A stretch of DNA of 12,771 nucleotides from Lachnospiraceae bacterium UBA6998 (GTDB taxonomy: Bacteria > Bacillota > Clostridia > Lachnospirales > Lachnospiraceae). Shown here piece after piece: positions 6,026 through 12,771 of the stretch. The position numbers and the translations under genes were made by a program. The notes under the pieces are model-generated. The model did not search any database, had not been told where the DNA came from, and saw only the letters and a program-made list of their open reading frames with translations. The first letter of the stretch is position 1. Each line of letters starts with the position of its first letter. The stretch covers positions 1 through 12,771 of the forward strand of contig DJXS01000129.1 of assembly GCA_002448395.1 (NCBI GenBank), written 5' to 3'.

Positions 6026-7027
6026 ATGTTTCATATCATAGTTAATCCATCGAGCAGTTCAGGGCGCGGCAAGAGCAAATGGGATAAGCTGGAGGCGCGC
6101 TTCAGGCAGAGCGGCGTTCCCTATAAAGTCCATTTTTCATCCGTCAGCAATTCCATAGAAAAGATTTGCGCTGAACTCACCTCCCGCGGGGAAGACTGCA
6201 ATCTGGTCGTACTTGGCGGAGACGGTACAATGAACGCCGTTGTCAACGGTATTCAGGATTTTGAACACACAAAGGTAGGCTTCATACAGACCGGTTCCGG
6301 CAATGACCTGATCAAAGGCCTCGGGATCAAAATGAGAGGGACTGAACTTGTGGATTCCATTCTCCGCGGGGAGACTGTCCGCACCTGTGATATAGGCAGG
6401 GTCACCTATCACAATCAGTCATCTCTCCTGGACCCCTTTACCCACAAACCTTTAAAGGAGGCTTCCGGGATCACGCAGGACAGTGCTCTTTCCCCCTCGA
6501 CCGGCAAAGTAAGACTTTTTAATATCAGTGCGGGAATAGGATTTGATGCCGCCGTGTGCCAGAGAGCTGACAGTTCCGGTCTTAAGACCATACTCAACAG
6601 CATACGTATGGGCAAGTTGATCTATATTTCCGAGGCGATTCATATGATCTTTGCCAGTCCCATGGCAGGAATGAAGATCACCTGCGACGGACGGGAAACC
6701 GAAAGGCCCCGCACTCTGTTTGCAGTCGTTATGAACACCTGCTACGAGGGAGGAGGCTTTAAATTCTGTCCCGACGCGGTAAATAATGACGGTGTCCTCG
6801 GGCTATTCGGCACAGGGGACCTTAACCGTATGAACTTTTTCAGGATCTTTCCGACAGCTTACAAAGGGAATCATCTTCGCTTTAAGGGTCTCTTCTCTGA
6901 CAAAGGAAAGTGCATCACGATCCGAAGCGCTGTTCCTCTCTGGGTCCATACAGACGGAGAAGTTACCTGCAAGTCAAGCGAGATCACGATCGATATTTAT
7001 GACCACAAACTGCAGCTGCTTATGTGA
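6026..7027 (+). CDS. Diacylglycerol kinase-family lipid kinase (YegS/DgkB-like)
   Basis: Enzymes of this soluble family transfer phosphate from ATP to a lipid such as diacylglycerol, recycling it toward phosphatidic acid at the membrane face. The 333-residue product begins with IIVNPSSSSGRGK (4-16) and carries the nucleotide-binding GGDGTMN (64-70) and TGSGND (89-94). It continues with NISAGIGFDA (166-175), YEGGGFKFCPDA (240-251) with NNDG (253-256), and WVHTDGE (306-312), all in family order. A segment of about 30 residues (131-160) between the usual strands is longer than in many relatives. The ATG has GGAGG 5 bases upstream. It is a single-gene unit ending in a strong terminator. The exact lipid substrate cannot be told from sequence; some family members act on other lipids such as undecaprenol-like or sphingoid compounds. 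Confidence 0.9.
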   Translation: MFHIIVNPSSSSGRGKSKWDKLEARFRQSGVPYKVHFSSVSNSIEKICAELTSRGEDCNLVVLGGDGTMNAVVNGIQDFEHTKVGFIQTGSGNDLIKGLGIKMRGTELVDSILRGETVRTCDIGRVTYHNQSSLLDPFTHKPLKEASGITQDSALSPSTGKVRLFNISAGIGFDAAVCQRADSSGLKTILNSIRMGKLIYISEAIHMIFASPMAGMKITCDGRETERPRTLFAVVMNTCYEGGGFKFCPDAVNNDGVLGLFGTGDLNRMNFFRIFPTAYKGNHLRFKGLFSDKGKCITIRSAVPLWVHTDGEVTCKSSEITIDIYDHKLQLLM

Positions 7028-7035
7028 AATTAAGC

Positions 7036-7070
7036 AAAAACGCGCGGGAGCCGCTCTCCCGCGCGTTTTT
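7036..7070. terminator. Bidirectional intrinsic terminator
   Basis: AAAAACGCGCGGGAG (7036-7050) and CTCCCGCGCGTTTTT (7056-7070) are perfect 15-base inverted copies around a 5-base loop. The T-run on each strand follows a very GC-rich stem, so it can end both the rightward lipid kinase transcript and the leftward binding-protein transcript, whose stop codons lie 8 and 3 bases away. Confidence 0.95.
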
Positions 7071-7073
7071 TCT

Positions 7074-8534
7074 TTACTGTTCTTCTTCCTCATCTCCGGC
7101 GATATCAAGCAGTTCTTCATATCTGCTCAGGGCAACTTTTCTGAATGTCTCAAGGGCATCGATCTCTGAAACTCTGCCGGCAAAATAGTCCTGCATGGTT
7201 ACCTGAAAACCTGTATCCAGATCATCGTCATAGGTCGTGGTATGCAGTTTGCTGAGGAGCTTGGCTGATTCCACATAGACAGGGATCGGATTCTGTCCTC
7301 CCAGCACCTCCGCCTTATAATCGCTCTGTGCCAGTTCAGTCATACCGCTTACAGTATTTGTAAATTCACGGATATCCTTCGTTATCTTCTTCATGACCTC
7401 CGGATCACAGGTGAGAGTCTTCATGATCGAACAGGCAAGCTCCGTATTCCCGCAGCCTCTCGCCGCAATGATCCACTGTCCCCCGTAATGACTGGGCTCA
7501 GGACCTCTGCACACCGCATAGTCTCCTGAGGCGCTCTGCGTATCATCCTCTTCGCCTTCCGCCTTGAACTGAAGTGTGTAATGGATTCCCCAGCTCGAGT
7601 AGAAGAAGCCGAAGACCTCTCCGTCACCCGTGTGATCCGCTCTCCACTCATCGCTCCATTGCTCTGTTCCATGCGTATATCTGTTTTCCGCGAACTCCCT
7701 CGTCTGTACTGCCCATTCTTCCAGATGAGGATCTATATTGAGCGCTCCGTTCTCCACCCAGGCACTCGTTACATTATCGGCATAAACACGATAAGCATCT
7801 TCATAACCGGAGAGCATATAATACCCGGCTTCCTTTACAGCCTCCGCCGTATTGGCAAATGCCTCCCAATCCGAGACCGCTTCCTGAACCTTTTCGGGGT
7901 TATCGGTACCCAGCACCTCTCTGGCGATCGATCTGCGAAAAGCAAAAACACCGGGGGTTGCCTGCCAGGATACTGCCTTAAGTTTCCCGTCAGCATCTGT
8001 CGCCATCTGCTGCGTATAAAGGAACTGATCGGAAAGGCTCTCCTGCAGCAGCCCTACTTCTTCCACGACATCCATAGAAGCGGCAGACTCTACGTAATCC
8101 CTCAGGAAAGCTTCTTCTACGACAAACAGGTCGATCCTGTCATCCGGGTCAGCTCCTTCTTCCGAGCCCTCAATCTGTGATCCAAGCTTTTTATCAAGAA
8201 CATCCCTGTATTCCTGCGCATCTGTATAGACATGCCACATAACAGGCACGCCCGAGATCTGTCCGCTGTTCTCTCCCATTGACTCATAACCGGGGTAGAA
8301 ATCCTGAACCCTGTTTTTGAAATCTTCTCCGATGCTGTAAATATTAAACACATGCACTTCCGGTGCCTCTGCTTCTTCCGAGCCGGAAGATGTATCAGCT
8401 GAGGAACTTTGTGAGGCATCTGTATTAGTATCGGCAGTTCCGGCAGCTTCCTCCTTGGATCCGGTCGATCCGCACCCTGCAGTCAGGCTCATCAATAATA
8501 CTACCGTGAGCAGCGCAGCAATAAACTTCTTCAT
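7074..8534 (-). CDS. ABC transporter substrate-binding lipoprotein A
   Basis: This 486-residue protein has a lipoprotein signal ending LTAGC (Cys21), then a long Ser/Thr/Glu/Asp linker (about 22-60). The mature part opens VHVFNIYSIGEDF and YPGYE and has LKAVSWQATPGVFAFRRSIA, DYAVCRGPEPSHYGG, WIIAARG, FTNTVSGM and LGGQNP. These blocks recur in the same order in the next protein upstream (B), and the C-terminal ones also in protein C. That, the size and the lipid anchor identify a sugar-type solute-binding protein. The ATG has AGGAGGG about 9 bases upstream. It follows B by 34 bases, so the two are cotranscribed, and it is the last gene before a strong terminator. It carries IYSIGEDF where B has IYCWDESL, so it lacks a Trp that might stack on sugar; ligand specificity may differ. 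The substrate is unknown. Confidence 0.88.
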   Translation of the reverse strand: MKKFIAALLTVVLLMSLTAGCGSTGSKEEAAGTADTNTDASQSSSADTSSGSEEAEAPEVHVFNIYSIGEDFKNRVQDFYPGYESMGENSGQISGVPVMWHVYTDAQEYRDVLDKKLGSQIEGSEEGADPDDRIDLFVVEEAFLRDYVESAASMDVVEEVGLLQESLSDQFLYTQQMATDADGKLKAVSWQATPGVFAFRRSIAREVLGTDNPEKVQEAVSDWEAFANTAEAVKEAGYYMLSGYEDAYRVYADNVTSAWVENGALNIDPHLEEWAVQTREFAENRYTHGTEQWSDEWRADHTGDGEVFGFFYSSWGIHYTLQFKAEGEEDDTQSASGDYAVCRGPEPSHYGGQWIIAARGCGNTELACSIMKTLTCDPEVMKKITKDIREFTNTVSGMTELAQSDYKAEVLGGQNPIPVYVESAKLLSKLHTTTYDDDLDTGFQVTMQDYFAGRVSEIDALETFRKVALSRYEELLDIAGDEEEEQ

Positions 8535-8568
8535 GGGCCTTCCCTCCTGTATGTTTTGTCATTTTTTA

Positions 8569-10089
8569 TCATTCGTCTACATCCAGTTCCGGATACCTTT
8601 CCCTTACTCTGGTATAAAACAGATCCATCGCTTCGTCCCGTGTCAGCTCACCGGTCAGGGATTTTATTATATTGTTCCTGTATGTGTCTCCCATCCACCT
8701 GTCATAATTGCCGGCAGGCAGACAGTTAAGCCGGGATGCCGCCTCATAATAGACTTGAAAAGGATTCTGTCCTCCAAGGAAAGAGTCGGTCTTGTTCTCG
8801 CCGGCCAGTCTTCTCATGCCGGAGACTGTATTGGTGAAAATCTCTTCATTCTGCGCGATCTTATACATCAGTGTGCTGTTGCAGGTGAGATTTTCCATGA
8901 TCTCTCTGTCAAGGAGCAGATTATCTGTACTGGGCGCGGCCAGGATCCAGACTCCACCGGTGCAATACGACTGGGGTCCGCAGCAGACCGCGTAATCGCC
9001 ATAAATGCCATTGCCTTCTTCCGGAGCCAGGTTCGCATCTGCGAGAGAATATGCAGCCATTCTCGAATCAATATCATTTATCGCCCTGAAAAAGCAGAAA
9101 ACCTTTCCCGCAGGACCCTGGTCCGCCAGCCATTCCTTTTCGCCTATCTGAGTCTTATTGTGATAGGCATTCTTCGTGAAGGAATCCATCATATCCCTCC
9201 ACTGCACCATTGCCTCAGGGATCACCAATTCTCCGTCGTTCTCCCAGTGTCTGTCAGCAGTAAAGCGATAAGGCGCAAAAGTGTCGTAGTAGCCTGAGAC
9301 CATGAAGTATTCCTTCTTCTTCATTGCCGCGGCGGTTGCCTGAAATTTCGTCCAGTCCGCCAGTTCCTTTTGGACTGCGTTAGGATCATCTGTGCCCAGA
9401 ACGTCTCTGGCGATCGATCGGCGGTATACACAGACTCCGGGAGACGCCTGCCAGGTCACGGCCTTGAGGATGCCCATATCAGTCGACGCCATCTGCTGCG
9501 TGAAGGGGAACTGATCCTCCAGTTCCTCATCCGTAAGACCTACTTTCTCCCTGACATCCAGGGAATAATCGCTGTTGACATAGATTGCGAGATCCTCTTC
9601 CGGCGCGAGATACAGGTCCACTCTCTCATCCGCTCCAAGATACTCCGCAGTGAGAAGCTTCTCAGATAAGAGCTCCATATACTTATCTTCTTCCTGAGGC
9701 AGGATCCAGTTCACCGTGACATCCCCGATCCTTCCTTTCCTGTCCCCGATGTCCTCATAGCCCGGATAGTACATTATGAACAGGGATTCCAGTGATTCGT
9801 CCCAGCAGTAAATATTCAGGTTCTTGCCTTCACTCATTCTGCGAAGTTCCTCGGGAGAGAGCTGTACAGCCGGCTCCTGTTCCTGAGCCGTCTCGGCTGC
9901 GCCCGTGGCGCCTGCCGCAGCCGTCTCTCCTGCCCCGGCGTTATCACCGGACCGCCAGTCGCCGGAAATATACGGAATCTTTATATTGTGCTCCTCCAGC
10001 AGACTCGTCACCTCGGCACACCCTGTACAGGCGGCTGCAAGGAGCACTGACAGTACTGATACAGTAATCTTCTTGATAATTCTATTCAT
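8569..10089 (-). CDS. ABC transporter substrate-binding lipoprotein B
   Basis: This is a 506-residue paralogue of protein A. The signal peptide ends LLAAACTGC; either Cys21 or Cys24 could be lipidated, as neither gives a perfect lipobox. An unusually long N-terminal stretch (about 25-88), including an Ala/Gly/Glu-rich part, precedes the first strand LNIYCWDESL and YPGYED. Shared blocks with A are FTQQMAS, LKAVTWQASPGVCVYRRSIA, DYAVCCGPQ, GGVWILAAP, FTNTVSGM and LGGQNPFQVYYEA. The ATG has GAAGAGGA upstream. A terminator lies between the permease genes and this gene, and a new promoter follows, so B and A form their own unit. It presumably feeds the permease pair upstream, perhaps with another ligand or affinity than protein C. 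Substrate unknown. Confidence 0.88.
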   Translation of the reverse strand: MNRIIKKITVSVLSVLLAAACTGCAEVTSLLEEHNIKIPYISGDWRSGDNAGAGETAAAGATGAAETAQEQEPAVQLSPEELRRMSEGKNLNIYCWDESLESLFIMYYPGYEDIGDRKGRIGDVTVNWILPQEEDKYMELLSEKLLTAEYLGADERVDLYLAPEEDLAIYVNSDYSLDVREKVGLTDEELEDQFPFTQQMASTDMGILKAVTWQASPGVCVYRRSIARDVLGTDDPNAVQKELADWTKFQATAAAMKKKEYFMVSGYYDTFAPYRFTADRHWENDGELVIPEAMVQWRDMMDSFTKNAYHNKTQIGEKEWLADQGPAGKVFCFFRAINDIDSRMAAYSLADANLAPEEGNGIYGDYAVCCGPQSYCTGGVWILAAPSTDNLLLDREIMENLTCNSTLMYKIAQNEEIFTNTVSGMRRLAGENKTDSFLGGQNPFQVYYEAASRLNCLPAGNYDRWMGDTYRNNIIKSLTGELTRDEAMDLFYTRVRERYPELDVDE

Positions 10090-10126
10090 TAACGATCCTC
10101 TTCAAATTTAAGATTTATATTTGTGT

Positions 10127-10135
10127 ATTGTACCA
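10127..10135 (-). promoter_or_regulatory. Extended -10 promoter of the binding-protein B-A unit
   Basis: The minus strand reads TGGTACAAT, an extended -10 element, with a poor -35 candidate (TTTGCA) 16 bases before it that overlaps the end of the preceding terminator. The predicted start near 10120 leaves a leader of about 30 bases. Confidence 0.5.
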
Positions 10136-10151
10136 CAGTTTCTCAATATGC

Positions 10152-10184
10152 AAAACGGCGCATCCTTAAAGTCGGATGCGCCGT
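10152..10184 (-). terminator. Intrinsic terminator after the permease genes
   Basis: On the minus strand ACGGCGCATCC and GGATGCGCCGT form a perfect 11-base-pair stem with an 8-base loop, followed by TTTTG. The T-run is short, so some read-through into binding-protein gene B is possible. It lies about 70 bases after the second permease stop. Confidence 0.85.
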
Positions 10185-10255
10185 CTCATGATTTTCTTTA
10201 TTTATGCTGATTATAATGCTCTGCAAAAGCCTTTACATTTTAAGACTCTGCAGGA

Positions 10256-11116
10256 TCACTCCTTGACGCCGCCTGCCGTAACACCGCCGACGATGTACTT
10301 GGAGAGCAGGAGGTAAACAACGATCACCGGGAAGATCGCGAATGCGATCATCGCGTAAACCTGACCCATGTCGAAGGTCTTCCAGTCGGAGTTACGAAGT
10401 TCCGCGAGCAGGATGGGAAGTGTCTTCTTCATCTTGCTGCTGATGATCAGGTTCGGTGTGAAGTAGTTATTCCAGCTCGCGACGAAGGTGAAGATCGCCT
10501 GTACCGCGATCGCGGGCTTCATCAGCGGAAGCACGATGGTATTAAAGATCTTGATCTCACTTGCGCCGTCGATTCTTGCCGCCTCGATCAGAGATCCGGG
10601 AAGGTTGGACTCCATATACTGCTTCATGTAGAAGAAGGTTACAGGAGCTGCAATAGCCGGGATGATCAGAGGGATATATGTGTCCGTGAGTTTCATTCTG
10701 CTCATCAGGCGGATAAATCCGAGCGCGCTGACCTGCGTAGGGATCATCATGATCGCAAGAATGAAAGTGAAGATCGCTCTTTTGCCCTTGAAATCATAGG
10801 CGTGGATGCCGTATGCGGTCATTGTAGAGAAATATACGCACAGCGTCGCGCTGCAGGCCGCGATGATCAGGGAGTTGAGCATACCCCGTACAACAGGTGT
10901 TGAGCCTTTAAAGAGGTTCGTCATGTTCCTGACCAGATAGGTGCTGGGGAACGGTGTAAAACCGGTCTTCAACTGGTTATTGGAACGCGTCGCGTTGATG
11001 AACAGCACATAAAACCAGATCAGGCAGAGGAAGGAAAGAAGGATCAGCACGGTATAGGCAAGTGCTCTTCTTGCATGTACAGTATTTGTCTGCTTATTAG
11101 CTTTGCTCTCGCTCAT
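10256..11116 (-). CDS. Sugar ABC transporter permease, MalG type
   Basis: This is a 286-residue inner-membrane permease with about six membrane segments, the first near residues 20-42. The cytoplasmic coupling loop, which docks on the ATPase, is EAARIDGASEIKIFNTIVLPLMKPA (178-202), a good match to the EAA motif of the CUT1 family. The C-terminus ending KYIVGGVTAGGVKE is typical of MalG-like proteins. The frame is open from 11143, overlapping the previous gene, but the start at 11116 is preferred because AAGGAGGG sits 7 bases before it. That leaves 13 bases after the first permease stop, so the two are translated from one message. It pairs with the MalF-type permease as a heterodimeric channel. 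No ATPase gene is nearby. Confidence 0.95.
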   Translation of the reverse strand: MSESKANKQTNTVHARRALAYTVLILLSFLCLIWFYVLFINATRSNNQLKTGFTPFPSTYLVRNMTNLFKGSTPVVRGMLNSLIIAACSATLCVYFSTMTAYGIHAYDFKGKRAIFTFILAIMMIPTQVSALGFIRLMSRMKLTDTYIPLIIPAIAAPVTFFYMKQYMESNLPGSLIEAARIDGASEIKIFNTIVLPLMKPAIAVQAIFTFVASWNNYFTPNLIISSKMKKTLPILLAELRNSDWKTFDMGQVYAMIAFAIFPVIVVYLLLSKYIVGGVTAGGVKE

Positions 11117-11129
11117 TGCAATTCCCTCC

Positions 11130-12050
11130 TTACTTATTCTCATTTGTTGCGGAAACCTTGAACACGATCATGCTCAGTATTCCGGTGATGATCAGCAGGA
11201 TCACTGAAAGCGCGCCGGCCATGCCGTAGTTCTTGCTGAACAGGTGCTTATTCAAATACATGATCAGGGTCATGGAGGATCTCATCGGATCGCCCTTGCC
11301 GTTGGTCAGGATCTGAGGAACGTCGAACATCTGAAGACCGCCGATCAGGGATGTGATCATAACATAGATCAGGATCGGGCGCAGCAGAGGAAGCGTGATC
11401 TGGAAGAAAATCTGCCTGGCGGTAGCGCCGTCCACTTCTGCCGCTTCAAACAGAGACTGGTCGATTCCCATCATGCCCGCCATCAGGAGGATCGTCGTGT
11501 TGCCGAACCACATCAGGAAGTTCATCATCGCGACCAGGCCTCTTACGCTCCACACATGGGACATAAAACTGTAAGGTTTTGCGAAGATTCCGATCGAAAC
11601 CAGAATAGAGTTGATCGGTCCGCTGTCACTGAACAATGTGAAGAAGAGCATTGAAAACGCGGAGGCCATGATCAGATTAGGAAGATAGATCACGGTCTTG
11701 AAAAATCTCTGTCCCTTAAGCCTGAGCGAAGGATCCGTGAACCATGCACCCAGAAGAAGGGATACCAGGATCTGCGGCACAAAACCGAGGATCCACATGA
11801 TCATCGTGTTCTTGAAATAAGTGGGAAGATCACCGCTGCTGAACAGCTTTGCATAGTTAGCCAGGCCGATGAACTTAGGTCCGACATGCTTCAGGCCGCT
11901 CATGTAGTTTTCGAAGAAACTGTTGTAGATCGTGCTGATCAGCGGGATCAGCTGAAAGATCACAAATACCACGATGAACGGTATAAGGAAAATATATCCC
12001 CACCTGTTATGTTTGTTTACGTTATTGGACTTATGTACCGTCTTTTCCAT
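11130..12050 (-). CDS. Sugar ABC transporter permease, MalF type
   Basis: This is a 306-residue inner-membrane permease with about six hydrophobic segments, the first near 18-40 (YIFLIPFIVVFVIFQLIPL). The periplasmic-side loop after it includes FIGLANYAKLF, a common CUT1 feature. The EAA coupling loop is FEAAEVDGATARQIFFQITLPLLRP (201-225). The ATG start at 12050 has GGGAGGG close upstream. It is the first of two permease genes and follows binding-protein gene C after a 229-base gap containing hairpins. Together C, this protein and the MalG-type partner make the core of one importer for an oligosaccharide or monosaccharide. The sugar cannot be deduced from the sequence. Confidence 0.95.
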   Translation of the reverse strand: MEKTVHKSNNVNKHNRWGYIFLIPFIVVFVIFQLIPLISTIYNSFFENYMSGLKHVGPKFIGLANYAKLFSSGDLPTYFKNTMIMWILGFVPQILVSLLLGAWFTDPSLRLKGQRFFKTVIYLPNLIMASAFSMLFFTLFSDSGPINSILVSIGIFAKPYSFMSHVWSVRGLVAMMNFLMWFGNTTILLMAGMMGIDQSLFEAAEVDGATARQIFFQITLPLLRPILIYVMITSLIGGLQMFDVPQILTNGKGDPMRSSMTLIMYLNKHLFSKNYGMAGALSVILLIITGILSMIVFKVSATNENK

Positions 12051-12118
12051 CCTTCCCTCCCAAAAGATTGTACGTACTAGTTTTTAAAACCCGCAGCACG
12101 CTCCGCACCCTGCGCAGT

Positions 12119-12166
12119 GCCCCGGCACGGGGCGTCCTCCGGATCTTAAAGCAGATCATGGATCTG
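12119..12166 (-). other. Hairpin-rich leader ahead of the permease genes
   Basis: The 12051-12279 gap has no gene. Besides the hairpin at 12191-12220, gccccg/cggggc (12119-12133, loop of 3) and cagatc/gatctg (12152-12166, loop of 3) are perfect 6-pair stems. The segment around 12091-12140 is much more GC-rich than other gaps here. I recognise no known riboswitch. A role in RNA stability or permease translation is a guess. Confidence 0.4.
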
Positions 12167-12190
12167 TATAACCCTTTTTTTGACAAAGTA

Positions 12191-12220
12191 AGGGCCTGCC
12201 CATCAAGCAGGACAGGCCCT
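12191..12220 (-). terminator. Stem-loop between binding-protein C and permease genes, leaky terminator or RNA stabiliser
   Basis: On the minus strand AGGGCCTGTCC and GGGCAGGCCCT form an 11-pair stem (one G-U) around an 8-base loop, 59 bases after the binding-protein stop. The downstream TTACTTTGTC is only partly T-rich, so termination is probably incomplete. Such stems often keep a binding-protein message more abundant than its permease genes. Confidence 0.6.
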
Positions 12221-12279
12221 CAGATCTAAATCTTATACTGTGCTTTCTTCACAAATCCCGTGTTTATTATAGGACCGGA

Positions 12280-12771
12280 TTACTGTGCAAGCTCAGGGTG
12301 CTTCTCACCTACAGCTGTGAAGAACTGTGCAAGAGCTTCTTCATAAGTTGCATTTCCGTCGAAGAAGTTCTTCATAGCGTTCTGATACTCTTCTACGCAT
12401 GCCTGGTCATATTCGGAAAGATTGCTCAGGTCGATCTTCTCTGCGCCGTCGGAAAGCATCTGATAAGGGTTCTGGCCGCCAAGGATGGCATTGCCGAATG
12501 TCTCGTCGGTTGCAAGTGCATTGAGGACGTCCTTGTTGTTGACGCAATCGGAATCCTTAACAGCGATGTCCTTCATGATGTCGTCGTTGGTTGTCATGTT
12601 GAGGATGATATCCTTAACGATGTCAGGATTGTCTGTGCCCTGTGCTGCGCAGATCCATGTGCCGCCCCAGTAGAAGCCCTGAGGTCCGTTTACAAGTCCC
12701 CAGCCGCCGGCGTGTGCGATGGAGCCGTCATCTTCCTTGGAAGGATCAGCGCCCATGGAGAAGTTGATCAG
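12280..12771 (-). CDS. ABC transporter substrate-binding protein C, C-terminal part (runs off right edge)
   Basis: The frame is open to base 12771, so only the last 163 residues are seen; the signal peptide and start lie outside. The visible part holds GGWGLVNGPQGFYWGGTWICAAQGTDN, a run of helices, and LGGQNPYQML, followed by YEEALAQFFTAVGEKHPELAQ at the end. These align with the C-terminal halves of proteins A and B (GGQWIIAARG / GGVWILAAP and LGGQNP), so all three are one family. C lacks the FTNTVSGM block shared by A and B, where it reads DCVNNKDVLN, so A and B are closer to each other. As the first gene ahead of the two permeases it is the expected primary binding protein of this importer. 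Its promoter and regulator are beyond the window. Confidence 0.9.
   Translation of the reverse strand: MINFSMGADPSKEDDGSIAHAGGWGLVNGPQGFYWGGTWICAAQGTDNPDIVKDIILNMTTNDDIMKDIAVKDSDCVNNKDVLNALATDETFGNAILGGQNPYQMLSDGAEKIDLSNLSEYDQACVEEYQNAMKNFFDGNATYEEALAQFFTAVGEKHPELAQ

Noticed and set aside
7581..8180. Plus-strand open frame of 199 codons inside binding-protein gene A
   Set aside because: It is antisense to a clear lipoprotein gene and has no family match I can recognise.
8455..9297. Plus-strand open frame of 280 codons opposite the binding-protein genes A and B
   Set aside because: It spans the junction of two real minus-strand lipoprotein genes and shows no protein family features.
11117..11143. 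Upstream start for the MalG-type permease overlapping the previous gene
   Set aside because: The internal AAGGAGGG favours the start at 11116, and the overlap would place the start inside the preceding coding sequence without its own ribosome binding site.

Overview
The window reads as a carbohydrate-uptake and carbohydrate-use segment from a Gram-positive Clostridia-type bacterium, most likely a gut or rumen Lachnospiraceae. The basis is lipoprotein-anchored ABC sugar-binding proteins with Ser/Gly/Asp-rich linkers, strong AGGAGG ribosome binding sites, U-tailed intrinsic terminators, two AraC/MsmR-type sugar regulators, a GH36 alpha-galactosidase without a signal peptide, and a tetrahydrofolate (THF) riboswitch in front of an ECF folate transporter gene. 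The species cannot be named from the sequence alone. I see no tRNA, rRNA, CRISPR, transposase or phage gene.

Left part (1-5073): the start of a sugar-binding lipoprotein gene runs off the left edge on the minus strand. An AraC regulator gene with a TTG start lies upstream of it on the same strand. A second AraC gene diverges from the first and converges on a cytosolic alpha-galactosidase gene. Together they look like a regulated module for alpha-galactosides (melibiose/raffinose type). The substrate of the left-edge binding protein is inferred from context only.

Middle part (5117-7070): folT, the substrate-binding S component of an ECF folate transporter, lies on the minus strand under a THF riboswitch. 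The leader also carries a hairpin that can mask the ribosome binding site. Diverging from it is a diacylglycerol-kinase-family lipid kinase gene, which ends in a strong terminator that works in both directions.

Right part (7074-12771, all minus strand): a second ABC importer locus. In transcription order it holds the end of a binding-protein gene (C), a 229-base structured gap, two MalF/MalG-type permeases, a terminator, a new promoter, then two further binding-protein genes (B, A) related to each other and to C. No ATPase gene is present, so a shared MsmX-type ATPase elsewhere probably powers the importer. Three related binding proteins for one permease pair, two of them on their own transcription unit, is the most unusual arrangement here. 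I found no clearly new class of system; the best leads are that arrangement, shared putative operator motifs around the AraC and alpha-galactosidase genes, and the folT leader switch.
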